Assembly (NCBI RefSeq): GCF_020497125.1
Contig: NC_059080.1
Location: 68,802,618 to 68,866,617 of the forward strand
DNA length: 64,000 nt
Source: Mauremys mutica
Lineage: Eukaryota > Chordata > Testudines > Geoemydidae
Direction of reading: 5' to 3'
Below the pieces are notes generated by a model that saw only the letters and a list, made by a program, of their open reading frames with translations, made no database searches and was not told the DNA's origin. The stretch's first letter is position 1; each line of letters opens with the position of its first letter. Of this stretch, positions 23,214-34,775 are shown one piece after another. A program made the translations under genes and the position numbers.

Positions 23214-23455
23214 CATGAGTGCTATTCCACCAGGTTTCTGAAATCCCTATAATATCCAGTTTGGCCTCCTGCACCACTAGTTCCAGTGCCTCCATTTTAT
23301 TGCCCAGAATTCAGTCTTTTCAGATGTTTCCCTTAGATCTCCCCCAGTTTTCTAGCCAGATGAATTATAATCCTTTCACTAACTGTCTAACACCAAACTG
23401 ACTAATACTCCACTCAATATTTGTACTTTCTTTCTCCTTATTGTCCATGCTCTTA
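23214..23455 (-). mobile_element. Old CR1/L3-like LINE, part upstream of the inserted element
   Basis: This continues the reverse-strand LINE beyond the hAT-like insertion. The sequence joins smoothly to 22979 if the insertion and one target copy are ignored. The 5' boundary is uncertain. Confidence 0.55.
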
Positions 23456-24566
23456 CCTTGTGTTGTTAATAAGACAGAGAAAAGGCTGAGAATGGGATAA
23501 TGAGAATTGTAAGGCAGGCTTTATGGAGAAAAATAACCTAATTTAATAGTTTCAGTTGTATTCAAAGGCTTCAGAGCCAGCAACAGGGTTTCTTCAACAA
23601 AATCTGCATTGCTGAAATTCTCATTTCTGCAGGGACTTTTTTTCGCATTGTGGTTAGATGGTGCTTTAACAATAAACAGGGATCTTCGCCGTAAGGGATT
23701 TTGGATACTGTCAAAGCAAGCAATATTTTAAACCTACAACAACCCTTAACTAATTGCAAAAGTCAGGCCAGACAGTACAGAAAGACATGAAGCTAATATT
23801 TTGACAGATTGGGACTATGCCTTGAGTAAGGGTGACACAGCATGGGCCTTTGCAAAGAGACACAGATTCCAACTGACATAAGCTAAAGCTTTTCATCACT
23901 CTGAAAAGCTCGTAAACTGCATCTGAAAAACCTACCAAACTTCTTCACTGTATGCATGATATGCAGTTTATGAACTAAAACCAACACATTAAAAGGGAGA
24001 TATTTCTTATCCTTCCTCTCTCTCGAAGTTGTCATTAAAACACAAGGGGAATGTGAAACTGCAGCCTTTTCCTGTTTCTGATCCAATATTACAGATTGAA
24101 AACATACATGTCAGTTTTCAGAGGAACAAGCAGCACTAACACTAAAACCTGTTTAGAATTCATTTTTAACTGAGTCTAGCTAAGGTTTTCAATAATGTAA
24201 CTGGAAATTATTTTAAAAAACACACATGATTTTATTTTCCAAAAGAGAAAAAATTATTCTTGTGCTTATCAACCAAGAGATGTTAATAGCGCAGTTAAAC
24301 ATGTGAAAGTTGATCAGCACTGAATTTACAGACCTAATGGCTAATACTCATTAATGCAACAGGAATATTTAGAGAAATACAGAAAACAAGTTACAGCAAC
24401 TGTTCCTATGAGATATTCTAGAGACTGAAGGCCTGGAACTAGAGGGTGCAAACTGTGCATTGCCCTAGCATGTAATCCTTGGAATAGGAGTCACCATTAC
24501 TGTCCCCACACGTTCCAACATGGTAACACAGCTATAATACAGGGCCTGGGTTTTATCATTGTGCCT
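23456..24566. other. Unique-looking sequence
   Basis: No gene or repeat recognised. Confidence 0.35.
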
Positions 24567-24574
24567 TTCCTGGG

Positions 24575-25024
24575 TAGAGCTGGTCAAAAAGTAGCTTGGG
24601 AGCCCTGGAAGCCTTAGAACCCTGGTGGAGACTCAGGCTAGCCCCACGGGTTGCCTCTGCCAGTGCCACAATGGCCACACAGCTATTTTTAGTGCACAAG
24701 TGCGAGCCCTGCTGGCACAAGTCTATCAACCCCAGGCTGGGAGGCTTGCCCACCCCTCTGCAATGTAGAGATACAATGGGGGCCCTGTTCTGGTGCAGGG
24801 GGCCTAGAAACAGGGCTGCCAGGTCTCCAGAATGCTCAAGGGGGCTCATCAGTTTTGTTTCAAAAAGTCAATAGAAAAAATATGCTCTCCATGTTTTTTA
24901 GATGACATTTCAGCATTCCCATTCTGTGGAAACTTTTGAAATATCAAGATTTTAGTCCAATGAACTTTAAAAAAAAAATGGAAATTTCCCACAAACTGAG
25001 AATTCTGGATTTTGATCAGCCCTA
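24575..25024. mobile_element. hAT-like palindromic element, diverged
   Basis: The left end TAGAGCTGGTCAAAA and right end TTTTGATCAGCCCTA are inverted. The flanking octamers TTCCTGGG (24567-24574) and CTTCTGGG (25025-25032) match at 6 of 8 positions. The right half is A/T-rich. The left half (about 24592-24860) is GC-richer and may be a separate insertion or internal variation. Confidence 0.55.
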
Positions 25025-25032
25025 CTTCTGGG

Positions 25033-26149
25033 TGCCCTAACAACAAAGCCCTCTCTGGCCATAGTCACCCCATTTGGCTAATTCTAGGCACCTCAGTGGA
25101 TTGAGATCATCAGATACTTTAGGAGCTCATACTGACTTTTACTACAGAAGGCCTGCAGCCCTAGTTTCTGACTCTATGAACCCAGGAATGAGACAAGGCC
25201 CGGATATGTATAGGCTTTAGAAAACTACCCTATCAAGTCTGCAGTTCCATAGGATTCTCATTCCCTTTGATGGGAAGTGGTGGGGAGAAAGGCCTCAGTT
25301 TAACTCTCTGTTGGGGGAACACCAACTGGATGAGTCCAAGCTACAATGTTTGATCTCATTCCAAACTTTGAATAAGGGGTTTTAAATCCTGGCCCAGATC
25401 CTTAAAGAGCGTCAAAACCAGTTTATTGTAAACATAGATAATATATAGAGTTACTGTTTTTGTGCCAGAAGGGTTTCATTTGAAATCCTACATTGATTCA
25501 AAAAAGAAAAAAACAAAAACCAGAAAAGAAAAGAACAATTAAGAGCCCCATCCCCCAATCAATAAAATAAAAGTCCTCCCTGGAGCTGCACAATACAAAT
25601 GATCTGGAATTCATAATGGTACCATCTGCCTCCTTCTAAGATGTGATCAATCACTCTGAAATTTTAAACACCAAGAGTTTCCTTTATCCAATAACTACGT
25701 CCAAATCAACTTGTTTTAAACAGCTGAACAAAGGACATGGTGGCCTTTTATGATACACAGGGCAGCTCCACTAAGAACTTTGGGATATAAAGGCTCCATC
25801 AGTGTGAATGTCCATTGAAATCTGTTGATAAAGCACTAATTTCCCCTATTTTTGCAACTATTGGGGCAAGGCAGATACTTAATTTTTTGAAGAAAACCAC
25901 TGGAAGGTTTAGGTCCTAAATTGTTACCAGGTTTTATGTGGTCATGCAGTGGGGTGCGTTTTGGAGGAAAATAAGGACTGTTTCTTCCCCTTAACATAGT
26001 CTGTGCATAGGCTGCCCAGAATCACAGCCCTTGCACAGGGGCTGCTACTGAATTGCTTCATCTGAACATGTTCTCATAATAACACCCTCACATCCAGAAG
26101 CAACTTGACAAAAAGTGGTAGGGAGCAGGGGATCCCTCCCTCTCTGAAC
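25033..26149. other. Unique-looking sequence
   Basis: No gene is supported. An A-rich stretch lies at about 25500-25540. Confidence 0.35.
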
Positions 26150-26450
26150 CAGCCAACAGAGAGAGCCAGTTGTGCAGGGGGCAGGGGTAAGAGGAGAGAA
26201 ACACGAGGTGACCTTGGTGGAGTGGGGGTTGCCTTTCTCTGCAGCATGGGCTGCAGGTCACTTACTAGGATCATCTGGCTCTCTCTCACTACATATGTTC
26301 CCCGCCACTGCAGGGCCCTCCGGCAGTGGTTCACCTCGGGGTCCCTCCTGTTCTCTGCAAACAATAGTTTAGTCTCCAGAGGGCTGTGAAATACAGGAGG
26401 TAAGACAAGATGATTTGGTGGTCCTTTCTGACCTGAGCTCTGTGATTCGA
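26150..26450 (+). mobile_element. CR1 3' UTR fragment
   Basis: It contains 'gcatgggctgcaggtcactt' and ends with 'gatgatttggtggtccttt', 'ctgacctgagc' and 'tgtgattcga', the standard order at CR1 3' ends. The 5' boundary is approximate and no coding part remains. Confidence 0.7.
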
Positions 26451-26690
26451 TCACTTTACTCCCCACAGCACAATTAATGAGGAACTGGTTCTCCCTCTGG
26501 GGCACTATGGCTCTGCACTGCCCTTTACAACAGGCTGTTCCTAAAAGGCACAATTGACCCCTTAACTAGGAATAAAAAATTCAAAAGATCACCCAAACTT
26601 TGCCAACCGGTTAAATGCAGCACCCAGCGGCACTGCCAGTATTGTGCAGCAAGCCATATTAATAATCCATCTAAAATTCAGATTTATAAA

Positions 26691-26975
26691 GGCCATGTCT
26701 ACATTAGCGAGCTGACAGCAGCATAGCTGTACCGATGCAGCTGCGCTGCTGTAAGATCACTCATGTAGCTGCTCGATGCTGACAGCAGAGAGCTCTCCCG
26801 TCGACATAATTAAACCACCTCCAATGAGTGGCAGTAGCTATGCCGACAGGACAGCATCTCCCACCAACATAGCGCTGTCCACACTAGTGCTTCTGTCGGT
26901 GTAACTTATGTCACTCAGAGGGGTGTCGCTAAGTAACATATCTTATATTAACAAAAGTGCTAGTGTAGATATTCC
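26691..26975. mobile_element. Palindromic DNA element (MITE)
   Basis: The left end GGCCATGTCTACATTAGC and right end GCTAGTGTAGATATTCC are inverted. The interior includes several smaller inverted motifs and no coding sequence. No convincing target duplication is visible, so the superfamily is open. Confidence 0.65.
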
Positions 26976-28101
26976 CAAAGTATTGGTGCAGCCATCAATG
27001 TTTCTGCATTACCCTGGTCTGACAAATCTTGCAAAAAAGATACAAAATATTTACTTTTATTTCTGTTCTCAGAAGATGAGTAAGCAGTCCAAAAAAGGGC
27101 TTGAATGTAGGATTTCTTATAACCATTTGGTACCAGACATGCCCTCATCATTGGCTTGGAACTAGTCCATACTGAACAAGTAGTGGTTTGTTCAGGCTGG
27201 CAATAAACTGTTTATTTTCTTAGACAAAAGTGTTGAATCATTGACAAGTTCATGATTCTTTCCCCCTCCTAATTCTCTCTCTGATGGACAGCTATTTATT
27301 CACCTGCTATATCTTTTCTTGGCTTACCTCAGGGGCCTCACTAATTTTATTTAATTTGTGCTGGTCCTTATCTACACAACAAAAGAAAAACAAATAAAAA
27401 TGTCATAGTCCTGGGGGCAAGGGAACAAAACAGGACAGAGAATCTGCCCTATAATACCTACTCTGCTTTTCATGGAACCAAAGGGAACAGAATTGTCTTG
27501 TTAGCGTTAACTCAAATAGTGATTTTCAGTGAGTGTGTCACCTTTCTTAACGCTTGCTTCTTAACATGTACTGCACATGCAATATGAACAAAATGCTTTG
27601 AAATATCTAGTCTTCTTTTACTCTGTGCTGCCTTTTAATGCACATGCCACTGCAGTTTCATCACCAGGTGGCTGAATGGAGGTGCAAAGATTAGTGATTA
27701 AAAGCTGAAGCAAATCATCAAGTGAAAAGTTTTTAAGTTATAACATATGGGAAAAAATTTGAATGACCTAAATTAATTTTCTATCCATTTTCATGCAAAG
27801 TCACTGATGCTGAAAACCGACTTTCCCCTGTGCTATCTATTAAAATTTCTTTCAGGAGGGTGAGGAAAAAGGATTTTCAAGATGTAAAATAAGTTGTAGG
27901 AGCCAAGCTTTTTCCTGCACCATTTTAATTCTGATGATCTGTCCACTTATCTATATTCCACCTACACATCACCATGAATGTGTGATTTGATGCATATTGC
28001 AAAGCCCACCAATGTACAGTTCTCACAGCATGGTGAAATCTGTTTGGGACTGCATTTCCAGTATTTTTCTGAACCACCTTTGTGCTTTTGAAAATGTCTA
28101 A
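26976..28101. other. Unique-looking sequence
   Basis: No gene or recognised repeat. Confidence 0.35.
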
Positions 28102-28172
28102 AGGCCTGATCCAAAGTCCACTGAAGTCAACAGAAGACTTCCATTGACTTCAATGGGCTTTGGAATTGGCCT
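28102..28172. repeat. Short palindromic MITE-like repeat
   Basis: AGGCCTGATCCAAAG at the left and CTTTGGAATTGGCCT at the right form the arms. 'actgaagtcaac' and 'attgacttcaat' in the middle are also inverted. Confidence 0.7.
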
Positions 28173-28526
28173 GAACACAGGAAGCATCTGAAATTGTGAA
28201 ACAGAGGTTAATAGGATTTCACTGAACATCTGGTCATTGTCAGTGTCAACAGAAGTATACTGAGATCAACATTAATGATGTTGGCCCTGTGCAATTGTTA
28301 TTTTTTATAAAACAGGGAATTTTAAGTTCACTGTACACAAGTCTATTTACTGGCTTCATTTATTGTTTCCATCAGTTTCTTTCCCAATGGCCTACAAAGA
28401 GAAGAGCTACAAATAATATACAACAGATATTTTCCAAAACATTTACGGTCTACATGATCCTGGTTCCAGACGTGACCAAAGTTGTGCGAAGTTCTGTTAT
28501 CTGTAATATAGAAGCATTATAGCTAT

Positions 28527-29151
28527 TGTGACAAAGTTCCTCCTCTAATCTGGTGGGTCCTGCGCTTATTGGCAGATTTGCTCACCTCAGTGATCTTCCC
28601 CACAGTCTGGGTTAACTCCTCCTGTGTCTGATCAGGAGTTGGGAGGTTTGGGGGGAACCCGGGCCCGCCCTCTACTCCGGGTTCCAGCCCAGGGCCCTGT
28701 GGATTGCAGCTGTCTATAGTGCCTCCTGTAACAGCTGCATGACAGCTACAACTCCCTGGGCTATTTCCCCAGGACCTCCTCCAAACATCTTCTTTATCCT
28801 CACCACAGGACCTTCCTCCTGGTGTCTGATAACGCTTGTACTCCTTTGTCCTCCAGTAGCACACCCTCTCACTCTCAGCTCCTCACACGCACTTCCTCTC
28901 CTCTGGCTCCCCCCACCCCACCCCCAACTGGAGTGAGCTCCTTTTAAAACCCAGGTGCTCTGATTAGCCTGCCTTGATTGGCTGCAGGTGATCTAATCAG
29001 CCTGTCTGCCTTAACTGGTTCTAGCAGGTTCCTGATTACTCTAGTGTAGCCCCTGCTCTGGTCACTCAGGGAACAGAAAACTACTCATCCAGTGACCAGT
29101 ATATTTGCCCTCTATCAGACTCCTCTACCCCACTGGTTTGAGTCTGTCACA
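28527..29151 (-). mobile_element. Solo LTR of a retroviral-type element
   Basis: The 625-bp block begins TGTGACA and ends TGTCACA (7-bp inverted ends of TG...CA type), flanked by the 4-bp repeat CTAT at 28523-28526 and 29152-29155. On the reverse strand a CCAAT motif (in 'gccaatcaagg') lies upstream of a TATA-like 'ttttaaaagg'. I therefore place its transcription on the minus strand. No internal gag, pol or env sequence adjoins it, so it is a solo LTR left by recombination. Confidence 0.7.
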
Positions 29152-29155
29152 CTAT

Positions 29156-29640
29156 GTGCTACGGAAGAGCCAAAGGTTTTTGAAGGCCCAGGGCAAAATC
29201 TGAAGCTTAGGCCCCCTACCCTTCCAAAAAATGTACCTTGGAGATGAAAGTGTAAGATGAGGAAAGGGGTTGAGGTCAGAGAGGGTAAAGGCTGTGGGGT
29301 TGCTGCCCTCCCCACTCCCACCTCTCCCTAAGCTCCAGCCCCATTTCTACCTCAAGGCTCTCAGCCTGCTGGGTCAACTCAGGGCTGGTGCGATGATGCC
29401 AGTGGCAGTGATTGTGGGATCCGGGTCAGGGTTGGTGAGTCACTGCCCACACTATTAATGGTGGGTCAAACCTGAGTGGTATTGGAACCCAATGCACCAT
29501 CTCACAACTCCTCACACTCAAATTTGGCTTGGCTGCCCCCCCATCATTTTGGGAGCCTGGAGCAAAGTACCCCTTTCGTCTTTCCCACTCCCGGCAGCCC
29601 TGCTTACTACCATACAATTAAGATATTTAGGGAAAGCGTG
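29156..29640. repeat. Possible decayed GC-rich repeat
   Basis: Composition is GC-rich and 'ttttgaaggcccagggc' and 'gggagcctggagc' look like parts of dispersed elements. I cannot find ends or a target duplication. Confidence 0.25.
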
Positions 29641-29987
29641 TTACAAACATACTATGGAACATCATGTTGGAATTGGACTCCTTATCATAGTTGTAACTGT
29701 CATATACACAGGACTTAAGTTTATACAAAAAATGTAGTCCAGCATTTTCAAATCTGACTTCATTGGGCTGTGGAGTTGGTCAGCACTTCTGAAATCCAGC
29801 CACTCTTATTAACTATGACTTGTTTTAGACATGCAATTTTGAAAACTTGGACCTCACATTTCTGCAAACCAAAGCCCTGTGAATAGGTCAGTGATTCTGT
29901 GACTAATGGAAGGGAAAGTCAGTGAAATTAACCACAAACTTGTCATAACTTGCCAATGATTTCTGTGAGAAAGTGTTAACAGTATTC

Positions 29988-30002
29988 TTTTTTTTTTTTT
30001 TT
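29988..30002. repeat. Poly(T) tract
   Basis: A run of about 15 T residues, immediately before an L2-type repeat. Confidence 0.8.
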
Positions 30003-30019
30003 GGAGCTTTCTGCAATTT

Positions 30020-30125
30020 TACTCTTTGGGCACGGACTTCCTTTGTGTTCTCAATTTGTATAGTGCCTCACACAATGGATACCTGGCGCTCCTAGCATGG
30101 CAGAAATACAAATAATGAATAACAA
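30020..30125 (+). repeat. L2-type LINE 3'-end-like repeat
   Basis: 'tgtatagtgcctcacacaa' is followed by 'tggcgctcctagca' and a terminal 'aatacaaataatgaataa', the forward version of the repeat at 9025-9190. Confidence 0.5.
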
Positions 30126-30387
30126 CAGTTCATAAGTCACCATCTAGGATATATGGTTCTAAATCTTACTATTAAAGGTGCACTTGAAACCATCTTTGGG
30201 GAGGGTTGGGAAAAGGGGTTATTCCAAATGAAAAGTGGTATTGGTATCAGGCCTGAAGTGTTTATGCAGACAATTCCATCCTTCTATTTTTAAAAGCTTG
30301 TCATTTTAAAAGTCTCACCATGTGACTTAGGTAACCAGACACCACAATAATGAGTAATTGACGGCATAGTAAAAATGAATGGTTAAA

Positions 30388-30537
30388 CCCTGATCCTGCA
30401 AAGACATTCATTGAGTTAACTGTACATATGTGAACAGTCCCAGTATAGACAATGGAACTACACACATGCTTAAAATCAAGCACACACGTAAGTGCTTGTC
30501 TGAATGGGGAAAACATGTGATTTCCTGAACCAGGGCC
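30388..30537. repeat. Palindromic MITE-like repeat
   Basis: CCCTGATCCTGCAAA at the left mirrors the right-end sequence around 'tttcctgaaccaggg'. Inside are inverted 'acacatgcttaa' and 'taagtgcttg' motifs, shared with 45381-45508. Confidence 0.55.
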
Positions 30538-30851
30538 ATAGTCAACAACCCATAGTCTGAAATATGTTCCCATAATCAAGTTAATAAGAAATGAAAATCT
30601 AATCTCAGATGATTAATGAACACAAAAAGGGATAAATTCATCAAGTTATTCACCATGAATCATGGTCACAGCCCTAGTCTTGACTCCCTCTCATCTGTGG
30701 GTGCACTCACACAAAGCAAGTAAAACAGAAAGAGAGAGGCTTGAGGATAATGATTTGTGTGTATTTCAGACAGCGTCTTTGTTCTGGTGGGAGATCGGCT
30801 GAGTCATTTCGGGGTTTTACAAAGGGACATGCCCATTTCTCCTTGTTATAA

Positions 30852-30869
30852 ACACACACACACACACAC
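30852..30869. repeat. (CA)n microsatellite
   Basis: A short run of nine CA units. Confidence 0.85.
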
Positions 30870-31080
30870 GTCTTTGCTCCCTTCATTAAAAAAAAACACC
30901 AGTTAAACTCACCAGTGTAGGTCTGATTCAGTGAGGTTGTACATTATAAGATGACCTTGCCCAGCCAACCAGGCTTTTCTCAATGATATTTTTAAAATAA
31001 ATGTATCAGACCAGATAGAGCAAGTAGCAGGCAGTTTACCATTCCTTACAATTAGAAGATAGTATTTCAGTATTAATTTC

Positions 31081-31195
31081 TGCTATTATTATTATTTGTG
31101 TTGCAGTAGCATCTAGAGGCTAGGTCCCCATTGTGCTAGGCACTGTACAAACATATAACAAAGACAGCCCTGCCCTGAACAGCTTACAATGTGCT
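31081..31195 (-). repeat. L2-type LINE 3'-end-like repeat
   Basis: 'ttattattatttgtgttgc' then 'attgtgctaggcactgtac' and 'gcttacaatg'. This is the best-preserved copy of this repeat in the window. Confidence 0.6.
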
Positions 31196-33238
31196 GTCAG
31201 TTTCCATTTCTTCAAATTTGTTCCTAGATCAAAGTTATATCTCAAAGCGTTTGGATGGGAAGTTGTTATGGAACTGCTTCATTTGGCTCTAAAATGTTAC
31301 TGTCTACATCGTTCCTCTTTCTGGCACACGCCCAATCCTCTGCATAATCCCACAAGATTTCTTGTTCTTGGAGAACTCCCACAAGATTTCTTGTTCTTGG
31401 AGAACACCAACAATGAGCTCCCTGTATGTACTATCCCCAAATTAATATCAGGAACATAAATGGTGAATATATTTATCAAGAATAGAATGGTTCATAGGCT
31501 AGCCCATGCTGAATGGTTAGAGTGTCCTAATACCGCAATGCTACATATTATAACTGTGCATTGCAGCTGTTGCAACAAGCTGGCAGCTCTGAGCAACCCT
31601 TTTTGCTACTGTGGGAAATGCCAACCCTCTCCTGTAAATGCTGACTAATGAAACAGGATATTATTTACCTTAGACAAACATTTTACCTTCCGCATGGCTC
31701 ATAGCAGGGCTTGAAAGGAGCAATCACATCACGGGTTTAAAATTGTGGTCACATGCTTTCAATTAGGCTGTCATTGTTCCAGCTACATTACTTGAGAACA
31801 AACACCATGGGAAGCAGCACTGCAGCAAAGACCAAAGGGGAGGTTTTTTAAAGACATTAGGCCAACTACAGCTCCGGCTTTATTGGATTTGTTCCATCAA
31901 GAAAGTTTTTTCAAACTAGGAAGGAACATGGAAGACAATTAAAGAGATACAGAAACTATTTTAACTATATTAGACTTAAAATTATACAACTAAGAAGAAG
32001 GTTGAGAAAACTGCACAGTTCCTTGTCATAAGCTGAATTATGAGTAGTATCACACCTAGATGACACACCAAGCTCTGTGCTTAGAGACAATTCTTCTCCT
32101 AAAGAGCTTATATTCTAAACAGAGGACTCAGATAAAGGGTGGGAGAAAGCAATACGACATATGAACAGAATATTGAAAAACAAGTGTGCCTCAGTTCCCA
32201 GTGTAGCAAACACACACAACACTGGAATGGAGAGGTTAAAAGTCCTTAAATAGGTTACAGCTAACTAATATATTACAGTGATTTATAGTCTTCAGCTATC
32301 ACTGAAGGGGTCTCAATTCCGATAATCCCATGCACAACTAACAAGCTACTATAGCAAGTTGTTCGCTGGAAGCACCCCTGTGTTTGTATTATGGTAGCAC
32401 AAACAATGCCCCTTTAAAATTGAATCAGGTATTGCCATGATAAATATATAATTCAGCCTGGAGCATCCATCTATGTTTTCTGTATGAAGTTGGGAACCAG
32501 GTGGTATGTTCCTAAATAAAACAGCTGCTGCTTCTGCCAAAGGTATCAGGTATACTCTGGTATTCTGCTGAACTCAGCGTGTGGTGGAATGACAGCAACA
32601 CAAGTGCAATGGAGAACCAGCAACAAAGAGGTTAATGGCTGTACAAAAAATTGTAATGTCTAATCTGGATTCCCCTGTGCATAATATTGCAAAAAGCAAA
32701 TGAAACTCACCAACACAATGTCTTTGCAAAATCAACAATACAGCACAGGGCTGCACCGGGGGCACATGGGTTTTGGAAGCCATCACAACATGTCTTAAGC
32801 TTCTGGAAGCACACACAGTGTTGCTGGATCTGCTTCTTGCATTATTTTCCACTCACAAGGAAGAGGTTGGTGATCTTCATAACTCCTTGCTTACAGAATG
32901 ATGTGAATGGTCTGTTCCACAGGCTTCCACTGTGTTGGGTATGAATGTATAATCAGGTAATCAGCAGCTCTGTCAGTCTGGAATTTGTATCAGCCTATAT
33001 CTTGATAGTACCAATGTGAGCTCATTGGGAGGAGAGGTAAGACAAAGATATTTTTAAATACACCCAACTAACATTTGAGTTACTGAAATATTCATGTGTG
33101 TAACAGACTGTGGGTTAGAGGACTTCTTGAATGAGGTTAATTCACAGCTGTGATGTAGACTGTGCAAGGACTTGGTTTTCAAGCATGACCAATCTTGCTA
33201 CCGAAGTATAACCATTATCCAGAGAAGTCTTTATCCGT
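31196..33238. other. Mostly unique sequence
   Basis: No gene. A 21-bp segment around 'cccacaagatttcttgttc' is duplicated in tandem at about 31349-31404. A weak L2-type trace ('aaagagcttatattctaa') lies near 32070-32165. Confidence 0.4.
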
Positions 33239-33515
33239 CTGGTCTACACTAGGGGGAGGATTGACCTAAGATACACAACTTCAGCTACAAGAATCGTGTG
33301 GGGTCGATTGCCGCGGCTCCTCCGTCGACTTTGCTTCCACCTCTTGCCAAGCTGGAATTTAGCAGTCAACGGGAGAGCGATCGGGGATCGATTTATCACG
33401 TGTACACTACACACGATAAATCGATCCCCAATAGAGCGATCACTACTCGCCGATAACAAGCACCTGCAAAGACAGGAGAGCAATAGGGAACATCTACCCC
33501 AGTTATTGTAGACAC
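33239..33515. mobile_element. Palindromic DNA element with strong central hairpin
   Basis: The left end has 'tggtctacactag' and the right end has its rough inverse 'ttattgtagacac'. In the centre, GGGGATCGATTTATC (33383-33397) and GATAAATCGATCCCC (33415-33429) are perfect inverted arms around a 17-base loop that itself begins and ends with CGTGT/ACACG. No coding sequence or clear target duplication. Confidence 0.65.
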
Positions 33516-33630
33516 ATGAAGAATGAGTATGTGAGCTGTTCATTGATTGTTTTTTACCATGTCACTTCCATCCTTCTGAAGTACACTATTGATTGTGTTC
33601 ATTGCAATTTCTCCAAAGGATGCTTTAGTA

Positions 33631-33950
33631 CAGTGGTCCCCAACCTTTTCTGGGTGGCAGGCACCGGACGACGAGCCACCAAGGACTGTGGCCGGCGGAC
33701 GAGCATCCACCAAAATGCCACCGAGAAGCAGCAACGTCAAGAGGCATTGCCGCCGAAATGCCGTCGAAAATCAGCGGCATTTCGGTGGCGACGCCTCTTG
33801 GTGACGCCGCTTTTCGGCGGCGATGCCTCTTGATGACGCCGCTTTGTGGCGGCATTTCGGCTGATGCTTGTACGCCGGCCAGTATGCGGGCACACGTAGA
33901 TGCCCCGGCGGGCGCCAGGGCACCCGCGGGCACCGCGTTGTGGACCACTA
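33631..33950. mobile_element. Non-autonomous hAT element (Charlie-type ends)
   Basis: It begins CAGTGGTCCCCAACC and ends GTTGTGGACCACTA, flanked by octamers CTTTAGTA (33623-33630) and CGTTAGAA (33951-33958), which match at 6 of 8. These ends match the hAT-Charlie pattern. The GC-rich interior is built from repeated 'gccgccgaaatgcc'-type motifs and contains a 32-bp tandem duplication (33791-33854). There is no transposase. Confidence 0.8.
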
Positions 33951-34184
33951 CGTTAGAAGAGTTCTCATATGCTTTCATTTCTACTTTGTGTGGAAGAAAG
34001 CTGAATTAAACCGACCCTTATTCTTATCCCAGCAAGGCATTATTAGCCCTCATCTCCTTCTTTCATAGATATTAACATGACATCTGTGGCCCATCCTCTC
34101 CCCTCATTGCTCTGACATGCTATCCTAGCTTGCTTTGTGTTCAGGCCTACTTCATTATCATCTCTTATTTCTACAGCAACTCAA

Positions 34185-34315
34185 ATGTGCTAGGAACTTT
34201 GCATAACAACATTAAAGAGAGTGCCATCGCCGCACAGTGCTTACAACCAAAATGTAGAGGTGACTTACAAAGGGAAGACTAAAATAGGAGGGAGTGAGAA
34301 GCGGGCCTTGAGTGC
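34185..34315 (-). repeat. Probable L2-type LINE 3'-end-like repeat
   Basis: 'tgtgctaggaactttgcat' and 'cagtgcttacaacc' resemble the conserved parts of the 31081 copy, but it is more diverged. Confidence 0.4.
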
Positions 34316-34639
34316 AGATGCTGCAGATATATGATGACCTGTATTCAGTATGTGCCTAGTGAAGATTTCAATCAGTGTGAGATTTTTAAAAAACATTAAA
34401 TATGTGCTTCATAATTTTGGAAATCCATTCAGATGTCAAATTATGTCAGCACAGGAAGTAATATTGAATCAGGTCATATGCTCCATGACAATATTCACTA
34501 GACCTGTGAAGAGATCCATTGATCAAGTCTGTCCTCTGTGGTATCAATTATTACCCTTTACTAACTAAGCTAGTAAGCATCTGGAAGAAAGATGGTATTA
34601 TACTTAAAGAACAAGACAGAAGTTCAGGTTTTGATTACA

Positions 34640-34775
34640 GGTCTTCCACAGATTCCCTGTGAGATGTGGGACATGCTGTATAATCTCTCTGTACCTTAGT
34701 TTCCCTCTCTGTAGAATGGGATTAATACTTTCCTACTTCATGGGGCTGTTGTCAGGTTTTATTCATTAATGTCTG
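34640..34775 (+). repeat. MIR/CORE-type SINE fragment
   Basis: 'ctctgtaccttagtttccc' is followed by 'tctgtagaatgggattaat' and 'ctacttcatggggctgttg', the typical MIR core/tail order. Confidence 0.65.

Noticed and set aside
22849..23252. Frames of 105-118 codons, Arg/Pro-rich
   Set aside because: They cross the hAT-like element at 22988-23205 and its target duplications, so cannot be a conserved gene.
28523..28864. 113-codon minus-strand frame
   Set aside because: It lies within the solo LTR and has no domain. LTR sequence is not expected to code here.
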